Below, in pieces: positions 48,571 to 57,230 of a stretch of 64,000 bases of DNA (positions within the stretch are counted from its first letter, which is position 1; each line of letters opens with the position of its first letter). The stretch is from Branchiostoma belcheri (lineage: Eukaryota > Chordata > Leptocardii > Amphioxiformes > Branchiostomatidae): the NCBI RefSeq assembly GCF_001625305.1, contig NW_017804032.1:738852-802851 (forward strand), read 5' to 3'. The position numbers were made by a program, and so were the translations under genes. A model generated the notes under the pieces. That model made no database searches. It worked only from the letters and a program-made list of their open reading frames with translations, and was not told where the DNA came from.

Positions 48571-50833
48571 CTATGACCCCACTATGAACTCCATCACGCA
48601 CTTGTAGCTACACTCTGGCACTGTCGTTTCCTGCAACGTAGAATCATAACTTCAATTAGAAATGTAACATTTGCAAAGCAAGTGCATAATGTTTACTCTC
48701 ACATGGTCTAGCCTAACAAAGTACTTCTCTGTTTGTTCTTTCTCAAACACATTCATTTGTATTTGGTGGCCAGCCCCTCTACCCAGCTCTGTCTTGCAAC
48801 TTGCTACATGCATGATATAATCCAACACCACAGGATGTCTGCTACAGCACCGATTACCATGGTGAAGGCCGCCTGGTCTAGGTCATTGACCTTATTGGGG
48901 ACAAAAGAAGGGGAATGTTGTCCTTCTGCGAAGGTCATCAAATTAACGACATCGGGCTCTACGAATCATCCCCAATTAGAGACGGAGGACACCACAAACT
49001 ATTTTCTGTATTTGAACTCACATGTCTCGTCGGGAGGGGGACAGTTAAGTTAAAGTTAAAGAGCCTTCTCCGTTTTCAATAGCCATGGGCAACACAGCAC
49101 ACAACATTACAGTAGGGGGCTAGTCCACTGGTAGTCGTGTGCGTGTGTGTTTAACTCCAATACTCTTTCCCATGGCCAAATGCTGAGTGCTAAGCAGAGA
49201 AAGCAGTATATGTACCAATTTTAAAATCTTTGGTATGACTCGGGCGGGGATCGAACTCACGACCTACCTAATGCAAGGCGAGCATTCTACCCACTTGCCT
49301 TGGCCATTGCACCGGTTATAGTTATCGACTTCCTGGAACATGTAATATTTTACCTGATAAGCGCGTTTGAGTCGAGCGGCCAGGTGGAGAGCCTCTCCCT
49401 TCATCTTACACATGTCGTCCACGTCCTGACCTTCGACCTCTGCCAGCATGTCGCACACCTCGGCCAGGTCGTACTTCATGGCGCGGTCACAGGTGGACGA
49501 CGAGATACCGTGCGCGGAACCCTGGAGACATTAACGTTAACGTTAGAGATATAACTACAGAAGTAACATTTGCAAAGCAAATACACAATGTTTACCTTCG
49601 GACATGGTCTGCTCTGTTAATTCTAACCCAAACACATTCACATACATTTGCTACTAGTATATGGTGACAGGAGCAGAGCAGACCATGAAATTGCAACATT
49701 ATGCAACCCAACACCAGTCACCATGGTGACAGACGTCAACAAATCATGTCATTGGTCAGGTCAGAGGTTAGTGTTTGGAGCAGAAGAGGAAGAAGAAACT
49801 GAGTAAAAACAATATATTTTCCTTCGGTAAACATAATGAGAAACTAGAAACTTTGGAAACATTTGCAAACCATGCATAATGTTAACCTTCGCTTTACCTA
49901 GGGTCTGCTCTGTTAATTCTTACTCAAACACATTCATATATATGGTGACAAGAGTACAAATCCCTCATGCTATAAAATTGCAACATGATGTAGTCTAACA
50001 CTAGTTACCATGGTGACAGGTGACAGAGGTCTAGTTCAGGTCGTTGACCTTATTTGTTTGGAGAAGAAGAGGAAGAAGAAACAGAGCAAAATAATATGTT
50101 TTCCTTCTGCGGAGGTAAAAATAAAAAGTTGAAGTTGTTGCTCGTGTACGTGTACTCACACACTGATAGCAGGCCTCGTGTCTGTTACACACGGCGGTGA
50201 AGTACTCCTTGTACGGCCCGGAGGAGAGAGGACTCCCGCTTTCTATCAGGTGACAGTCCGACACGTTCACTGGACAGAGTGGAGGGGACACTGGAACGAT
50301 ATCAGAAAAAATCGTGCATTAATATTCTTTGAAAAGACCAACAGCTGTGGAGACTGTTCCAAGATGGGGGTGTCGCTTTGTAATGCTGTATTACCTATGA
50401 AAACTGCTAAGATGTAAAGAATAACTAACTATCATACTAGCAAACGACATACCCACCTACATACATACAAATGCAGCAAACTGATCGTACGTGAGTTATA
50501 GCCGAGAACTCACATAAAAGACTAACCACAGTGCGCCTTCCCGTAGTAACAAGAAATCGAAGATTTCATAATTTTGGGAGGTATTGGAGATTTTTTATTT
50601 ATTTTCGGCTTCCTAAACTCCTTTTTGAGTGATAGAGTGAGTGAGTGAGTGAGTGAGTGACGTAGATGTACCTGCTTCAGTCGCTTTGAGAAGATCCTCC
50701 ACCTTGTCCAGAAAGGCCTCCACTCGGTCCTCGTCCAGGGCTAGGTCTTCCGCTTCGGGGCTCCTCGGCTCGTCTTCGGCTGTTTCTGGAGGGATGTCGG
50801 GGTAGTCGTCGGGATAGTCCTCTACCACATCGG
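48571..50833 (-). CDS. secreted phospholipase-A2-fold protein (conodipine/PLA2-like), 5' exon missing
   Basis: Minus-strand exons: 50672-50833, 50160-50290, 49354-49521 and 48571-48630 (stop TAG 48571-48573). Phases agree throughout: split codons at the first two joins, phase 0 afterwards. Exon 1 seen here is acidic (DYPDDYPDIPPE..., then a helix-like LDEDRVEAFLDKVEDLL), which looks like a propeptide. The next exons carry a ten-cysteine domain: CPVNVSDC, then CNRHEACYQC and GISSSTCDRAM, AEVC, DDMC, and a short last exon with two Cys. CNxHxxCYxC followed by CDR is the pattern of secreted PLA2 of the conodipine/group XIV type, which cleaves the sn-2 acyl bond of phospholipids. Here Glu follows the catalytic His where Asp is usual, so activity is uncertain. 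The codon at the left edge of 50833 is split, and a signal-peptide exon must lie upstream; I could not find it in 50834-53399. Calling it PLA2-like rests on the motif alone. Confidence 0.75.
48664..48935 (+). repeat. receptor-site repeat, copy C, in the last PLA2-like intron
   Basis: Starts with CATTTGCAAAGCAAGTG and ends near CCTTCTGCGAAGGT. It contains ATTACCATGGTGA and a perfect IR1 AGGTCATTGACCT (48880-48892). It begins about 34 bp from the 3' splice site of the last exon. Confidence 0.85.
49100..49318 (-). repeat. tRNA-derived SINE in PLA2-like intron
   Basis: The minus strand reads a tRNA-like head with a B-box-like GAGTTCGATCC (49248-49258 on plus) and an A-box-like region near 49290-49310 (TGGCCAAGGCAAGTGGGTAG). 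A non-tRNA body extends toward 49100. The left boundary is approximate. Confidence 0.7.
49566..49834 (+). repeat. receptor-site repeat, copy D (reference copy)
   Basis: The most complete copy. It begins with the imperfect palindrome CATTTGCAAAGCAAAT, then ATGTTTACCTTCG (from 49588), and ends CCTTCGGTAAACAT (to 49834), so ATGTTTACC forms a short terminal inverted repeat, as in a MITE. The body contains the perfect 14-bp palindrome GTCACCATGGTGAC (49717-49730) and a DR1-like site AGGTCAGAGGTTA (49758-49770). No target duplication was identified. Confidence 0.85.
49855..50118 (+). repeat. receptor-site repeat, copy E
   Basis: Follows copy D in tandem. It contains GTTACCATGGTGAC (50004-50017) and AGGTCGTTGACCT (50038-50050). 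Copies D and E together make up most of the 638-bp intron between PLA2-like exons 50160-50290 and 49354-49521. Confidence 0.87.
50635..50660. repeat. GAGT microsatellite
   Basis: Six perfect GAGT units just inside an intron of the PLA2-like gene, about 10 bases from a 5' splice site. Confidence 0.95.
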
Positions 50834-51295
50834 CTGCCATTAGACATGATACAACATCATACGATAAGAAAGAATCCAGATGGAAGACAGCAATGGTTGT
50901 ACAGCTACAGTTGTTACTCAGTAATTGTACAAGAACGTTTTTGTGTTCTCTATGTATACTATACGCCTTTATCGTTTTTGATGTTGTTTTGATCAATTTG
51001 TAGATGTACTTGTCCTCTGATTTTTTTTCAGTGCCATACTCTGTATTTGTGAGTTTGATTTAAAATAAAACCTCTGAGCTGTTGTGAATTTCTTGTTATA
51101 TTTTTTTGTAATTTTTCGCAGATTCTGTACATATTGCGCTGTCGTCTGCGAGGAGACTGTTTGACCTTCAATTTGACCTTCTTGTCAGTCTTTGGTTACA
51201 CAACTCCCGTCACTTCCTGTAACTTCAGTGTATTTGAATAACTACAGCTACTTCTAGCGCCTTTTCCCTCCCCAACCGACGTCAGCTACCCATTT
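50834..51295. other. presumed 5' intron of the PLA2-like gene
   Basis: AT-rich sequence with no exon recognised. A signal-peptide exon was looked for on the minus strand and not found. Confidence 0.4.
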
Positions 51296-51437
51296 TACAC
51301 CTATTGGTGTGGGAAAAGTCGTGTTAAGTGCCTTTCCCAACTACTCAGCGTCTTGTCAGGGATGACAGGAATCGAACCCGCGACCTCTTGGTCTCGTATC
51401 CGCTCACCTAGCCACACGACGCCACAAACTTCCGTAC
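51296..51437 (-). repeat. tRNA-derived SINE
   Basis: The minus strand holds an A-box-like TGGCTAGGTGA (51404-51414 on plus) and a perfect B box GGTTCGATTCC (51368-51378), then a body ending near ACACCAATAG. Confidence 0.8.
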
Positions 51438-51856
51438 ACGGCTTTACAAACGCGGCTAATGCATTCCCCTGGTAGACTCTACTCAATCATCTATATCTGG
51501 TGCATCGTGCAGTCTCAACTAACTCGACAGTATTCCCAGTCAACTCGCACGTCTGTGTGGGGGAGGAGTGGGCAGACAGAAAGATGGCCCAGATATCAGT
51601 GTGTGACTCAACAAGTAATTACGTTTTAAAATCCCATTACATTTTCCCAATATGATGTCGCCATGTGGGCATGGGAATACGCGCCGGATGGCCTTCTGAG
51701 AAAAATATGTCTACATGGTACATCATGCAAGTTGGTCACATCTTCAGGAGGTATATGACGTCAATGTGGAGCTAAACGAAACACTGTGACTATCACATGG
51801 TCTTGTTTAATACAATTCTGATGATTATAGGTAGAAGAATAGCGGCTACTATATCA

Positions 51857-52230
51857 GGCCACGTACTCCAATTTAATTTTTTGGTTCTCGGATTTTTTTC
51901 GGAACATTATGAAGTGACGGCGAAAAATGAAAATAAAAACAGGTCTAGACATTCTATTATAGCCCCAAATGCTACGATAGGAGCCATGGAGACAACACAA
52001 AAGGCTGGGTTAGTATTTAAACAATGAATTTTGAACTTTTGATCAAACCACTGCTCTGATAGATGAAAAAACTGTAACAACGTTAACTATGAATAAAAGG
52101 AATTTCCTCAACTGTTGGGGGCAATAAGAGCATATTCGAGTTGATTTAGAACCAGAATCTTTTTTTTTTGCAAATCAGAAAAATGAAGAGGCGAATCCGA
52201 GAACCACCAACAAATTAAATTAGTGCGGCC
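51857..52230. mobile_element. PIF/Harbinger-like MITE copy
   Basis: The left end GGCCACGTACTCCAATTTAA and right end AAATTAAATTAGTGCGGCC match the 19625-20004 family over most of their length. The flanking trinucleotides (TCA, CTA) no longer form a clean duplication. Confidence 0.82.
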
Positions 52231-52769
52231 CTAAGGCGGCGAAAATTGATTGCTTTTTCGTGCTGAAGTTGACAAAATCGATTTCTGAACGGAATGGTAT
52301 CATCCTCACTGACGTCATGTCCGGTATTGTCATGGGACTATTATACGTCCTGACGTCATCAGGTGGGTGGTGCGCCTTTCAAGGGCTCTCCAAATGGGCT
52401 TTAATATTTAATGTTTAGGTATCAATTCTCATAGAGACTGTAGCGTGATGGTAAGCCTTTCCATGCCTCTGTGGTCATAACGATAACCCCGACCTTCATA
52501 CACCATACTGCCTTCTGATCGATCAGTGTGCTAAAATTCAAACCTACCAGGAGTTTTCTTTTGTATACTTGTTTGATTCTTTTATATGATTTATTACTCC
52601 TATGTTCAATTATAACTACTCAATGTTATATCATTCTTTTAAAAGTCTGGATTATTTGGAATTTGACCTCTGACCATCTTAAAAACCACTCACCGATTAT
52701 CTTTGTACTGTATTATGATTTTGGTTTGATTTATTTTTATTCCTGTGCTTAATCAATATTTTATGTTGT
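52231..52769. other. intergenic with paired CRE palindromes
   Basis: Two perfect TGACGTCA palindromes lie at 52310-52317 and 52351-52358; a third lies further left at 51756-51763. The stretch could hold the PLA2-like promoter, but no start site is visible. Confidence 0.4.
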
Positions 52770-52891
52770 CAGGGGTCTCCCCAGGAATTTTTAGGGGAGT
52801 GGTGCTGGAATTTTTTTGGAGGGCACGTAGTGCCCGACGCCGCGCGAAGCGCGGCTGTGAGGGGGGGGAGAGGTCCGGAGAGGGGGGGGGA
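52770..52891 (+). mobile_element. left end of a GC-rich repeat, cut by an assembly gap
   Basis: Begins CAGGGGTCTCCCCAGGAATT and contains GGGCACGTAGTGCCC and CGCGCGAAGCGCGG hairpin words, then a G-rich run. A nearly identical copy starts at 63901. Its right end is hidden by the N run. Confidence 0.8.
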
Positions 52892-52911
52892 NNNNNNNNN
52901 NNNNNNNNNNN
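52892..52911. other. assembly gap (20 N)
   Basis: The gap follows a G-rich run inside a repeat, a common place for assemblies to fail. Confidence 0.95.
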
Positions 52912-53399
52912 TTATGTAGTGTGATGTTGGTGTCATGTGGTGTTATGTTGGTAAAAGCAGCTTTGCAAAGAAACAGTACTGCAGGGATACAGCAGATATA
53001 AAAGTTCTAAGAGAAAGCTGATATAGCTTGCCTTAAAGACAGTTTGGTGCAAATAATGATATTACTATACAGAATACAAAATTAGTCAAAACCCCACACC
53101 AAGAAACAAGCATTAGTAATTTCATATTACCTCCCAAAGTCAGAATAAGCCCTTTAGCCTTCACCAAGCTAATATAACCATTACATGATAAATCATAAAA
53201 ATTTGCAAAGCAGATTTATGTGAAAACATGCAGGCTTTTCATTTTACAAAGTCAAAAAGACAGGAACAATTTATCTGCCGAGATTGGTGCCTAGAAGTAA
53301 GAATTCGTACGTAAGTTCAGACTGATCCGTTTATGTTAGTATGTAAAAACAAGCGGTGAAGTCAGGCACAGCAATACTGCGTGTTAGCTCCAGACCAGC

Positions 53400-56300
53400 C
53401 TAAACCCAGGTTAGGGACACTGAGCATCCCATACCCACCTTTATGGGCGATTCTTTCTTTGCATTCTGCAACAACAGGAACAAAATCAACTTAAACTCAA
53501 CAAGAAGGTAACGATAAAAAAACAGAACAAAACAAAACAAAAAATAAAGGTTTCAGAAGACTCGACAGTGGCCCTGACATGACCTCATCAGTGGATGTCT
53601 GTACAAATCATTTAGGATTGTCTCACACTACAGTTCTGTCTCACACAGATGTTTTCCTTCCTTACCTTAACTTCATCCTTCTTCTCCCCCTCGTCCTTGG
53701 ACCGTGATGCTCGCTTGGAGAGTCGTCGGAAAAGCGAGGGTTTCTTCTTCTTCAGGGGTGACGTCGGCGCGGCGTCGCCCTCCGCAGGCTTCGGTGGGCT
53801 CCTTCTCAGGCGACAGGATGACCTTGCCGATGTTCCGCCGCTCGTTCATCTGCTGCATCGCCTCTGCAACCTGCAAGCCACGCCCAATTGGTTAAAAATT
53901 GACCAATCAGAAGTCTAATTTTGTAAGGACACTATTTTTCATTGTTTGCGGTTGCCTGAAATTGCAGTACAGATTTCCTCAGCCTATGTTGCTATATAAG
54001 TTTTGTTTTGCAGCATGAAATTGCATTGGATGCCTTTAATTCATCATCTATGAAAAGAGTATAGGAATAATGGGTAAAAAAGACTGATTAAGACTGTGGG
54101 GATGTTCTGACCTGTTCGAAAGCCCAGACAGAGTCGATGCGTGGCTTGATCTTCCCGTCCTTGTACATGTTCAGGATATCTTGGAAGGCACTGCGTACAA
54201 GCTCAATTTCACCTGGGGAGGGGGGCACAGAAAAAACACATCAAGCAATTCGAAATATCATATAACTCTGAGAATCTTCTCCAAATTTCTACTTTACCCA
54301 AAATTCCAAAGCCCCATTGGACTTGAATTTTTCATACGTCACCTTGCGTCTTTATTTTTCTCACATCACATGTAGTTAATGACATATCATTGATATTGTC
54401 CACAGAAAAACAGACACTCATGATCTACATTTTCTATCAATTCCACCTTAAAACTGAGAAGAAGGTACATGTATCTAACTGAACTTAAGAATTGTGTGGG
54501 TTCTATCTGTGTCAAGTTTTTCTCTTTAGAGAAAGTGTTTCTACACAGAACTATACACTATATATAAAACTGTACACATAACCTGACATGCAGTAGGTCT
54601 CCCAGCATTGGTAGCATAATATTCAACAGGATGAGGGCAGCTGCCAGAACCAAAAGAAGAAGTGTGTTTACCTGTGAGGTGTGCAAGTTGGAAGCCAGCA
54701 ATGGCCTTGTTGGTCTTGACCAGCGACACTGGGCTGACCGAGGTGGACTGCCACAGGGTTTTGGCCATCTTCATCAGATTCCTGTTTTCTCCCTTCACCA
54801 TGTTGGCTGAACCTGTGAAGTACAGTTTGGAAGAGTTCAATTCTGGCACAAAAATCACGTCACAGGGCAGATATCAAAATTGCACTGTTCTCAGTTTGAG
54901 TTAGTCAACGTTTTGGTGCAAAAGAATTTCAGAGATTGATATGTGGTAAAGTACTTTTATAAAGCCTTGAGTCAGTGTTTAAACTTTCATTGGCCAAACA
55001 TAATGGTGGGTATCTGCCCTACAGTACTTTCATCACATGCTAGGTGGCACTTTTGAGCTTGCACAGAAACTTAAATGTCAAGTAATGAAAAGCAATGTCC
55101 AATGCAGGAAACTATTTCACATGCTCAACATAAGACCAGAGACCACACCTTTATAGATTTTGAAACTGGTTTGTTTGTGTGTAAAGAAGTTTTTTTAACA
55201 GTTTGGGGAAGATTGTCGAAAAGGTTGCAAAACTGGTGGCAGATAAAAGCCCCTGGTTGTGTGGCTTGAAGAACCCAGTATATGTGGAAACTTACCGTAA
55301 GTGACGATCTTTCCCATTGGTCTGAGGAGCTGCAGACCCTTGGATGTGTCTGCACCTCCCAGGGGGTCCAGGACAATGTCCACACCTAAGGGGGAGGGGG
55401 GCATTGTTAGTGACAAGGTCAAGTTTGTATGTTGCAGAAAGACAGCTTTGCTTACCCAGGTAGTGAAATACCTGCCCCCGAAATCTGGGAAATTCACCAT
55501 ATTGAAATATAGGTTTATTTCAGGATGTTAGCACACTCAAGGCCATTTATTTCAGCAAAAGTTTTTCTAAACAGCTTTGTCATAGTATTTTGTACAATAA
55601 AACCTCCAAATTCTCAGATCAACTTCTTTCCTGGGTTTTTTACCGCTGCCACCATGATACAGAGGACAAACACATGAATGGACAAAAGAATTAATTTTGT
55701 CTGAGTGAAGTAAGGAAAGTTGTGTAAAGTACCTTTCCCAAGGGCATAAGATCAGTGGTTTCTACCAGTTCTAGTTTGAACTTATCACAGTCTTCTTCAT
55801 AACTAAAAATTTCTATTATCTCTGAGCATCTCGACTTAAAACCGTGCCTTGGAAAAAAACAGGAAGGCCGTCGTCCATCTTGCTATCGCAAAAATGGCTG
55901 GAATGTTGTCAAGGCCAAACTCCACTGCCACTGCTAACATACAGGGTCAGGTCAGGGCTGGTCTATATGCATCAAACACTTCCACAACTTCCACATGTCC
56001 TACACAGCACTAGGTCGCTAATGTTAGGCATCGCCTGAATAACAGCTATGCTTCAGATTTTAAAGGTGAAAATGTGATCATTGGTTATGTAACATTAAGT
56101 GGTTTTGAGGTGAATAAAAGCTAGAAATGCATGATGTTTACCTTCGCATATGGTCTGCTCTGTTAATTCTTACTCAAACACATTCACATCAAGGTGACAG
56201 TAGTCTAAATCCCTGCTGCTATAAAATTGCAACATGATATAACCCAACACTGGTTACCAAGGTGACAGACATCTGGTTCAGGTCATTGACCTTATTGGTT

Positions 56301-57230
56301 TGGAGAATAAGAGGAACCAGAGCACAGTAAACATAAAAAATGCAGACCTTTGGGGCTGATGTTCTTGATCTCCTCTGAGTAGTCTCTCGTCCGGTAGTCG
56401 ATGGGATGGTCCACGCCGTTCTCCTTGATGGCATCGTGTTTGGTGGCGGAGGCCGTGCCGAACACTGTGACGTTCTCAACTGTCTTGGCGAGCTGCGTAG
56501 CTGCCCAGCCAACACCACCTGCATCAAGGGAAGGCAACGACCGTTAACTATTTCTATTTCTTATTACTGTATATAAATTTCAACAACTTTGACTGTTTTT
56601 CGTTGTTTTTATTTCAGTTACTCTCCATTTTAATTCTCAAGGAGATTTGGTGCCCCTGTATAAAAGAACTGTTTAAAAAGTTCTGGATGACAGTTCTTTG
56701 ACACCTTCATCTTCATTTTCATTATTCTCTCCCTTTAAAATCTTCTTGAATGGTTATTGAATTTTTGAATATGTTTGTTGCTTTTTGCAGGAAACCCTTG
56801 GTAAGACCTGTCTGCCCTGGATGCCCTAGTTTCTGTGACCCCGGGGGTCGTTCACTATACACTCAGGGGAGGAGTGCATGTACCAAGGCTTACTCAAAAT
56901 TATGAAATCATGGTAGTACCATGCAAACAATAACCCTAACAGCAACCATCGTCGCCATGGCAATTTATGTTTTCATTGCTAGTCTTGCTTGTTTGTTTGT
57001 TTGTTCCGTAGCATAGACTGACCTGCGGCGATGTGTACCAGCAGGCTCTTCCCCGGCCGCAGGTTGCCGAAGTCAAACAGCATGAAGTACGCGGTCAGGT
57101 AGCTGAGCGGGATGGCGGCGCCCTCCTCGTACGACATCTCCTCGGGCATGACGAACACGTTGGTGGCGGGAACGGCCACGATCTCGCGCCACATCCCCGT
57201 CTGCGCCAGGCAGATCACATTCTGCCCAAC
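53400..57230 (-). CDS. VAT1: VAT1 (synaptic vesicle membrane protein VAT-1 homolog), seven 3' exons
   Basis: A zinc-independent medium-chain dehydrogenase/reductase of the quinone-oxidoreductase type, NADPH-binding, linked in animals to vesicle and mitochondrial membranes. Minus-strand exons: 57023-57230, 56348-56518, 55296-55385, 54672-54812, 54112-54212, 53666-53870 and 53400-53465 (TAG 53400-53402), all GT-AG with matching phases. The sequence follows human VAT1: TGMWREIVAVPATNVF, the dinucleotide-binding AAGGVGWAATQLAK, ENVTVFGTASATKH, KNISPKGVDIVLDPLGG, IVTYG, KPRIDSVWAFEQ and NIGKVILSPE. Exon 53666-53870 is 205 bp where a multiple of 3 is needed. Its literal frame stops at 53673-53675, but one base off (extra base near 53784-53790) it reads a Lys/Arg-rich tail (LKKKKPSLFRRLSKRAS...) into the donor AAG/GTAAGG and then the last exon. 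An assembly indel is likely. The N-terminal exons (catalytic GroES-like half) are not in the window. Confidence 0.93.
56126..56336 (+). repeat. receptor-site repeat, copy F, in VAT1 intron
   Basis: Begins near GCATGATGTTTACCTTCGC and ends GTAAACAT. It contains GTTACCAAGGTGAC (56253-56266) and a perfect IR1 AGGTCATTGACCT (56280-56292). It ends about 10 bp from the 5' splice site of VAT1 exon 56348-56518. Confidence 0.86.

Noticed and set aside
50635..50660. GAGT microsatellite as part of the PLA2-like coding sequence
   Set aside because: It would add a Leu-Thr-His-Ser repeat tail by reading through a good GT donor at 50670-50671; splicing there keeps phase with the next exon.
48571..53465. 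VAT1 and the PLA2-like exons forming one fused gene
   Set aside because: VAT1 ends with an in-frame stop at 53400-53402. The first PLA2-like exon seen needs a split codon that does not match VAT1's phase-0 join, and the domains have unrelated roles.
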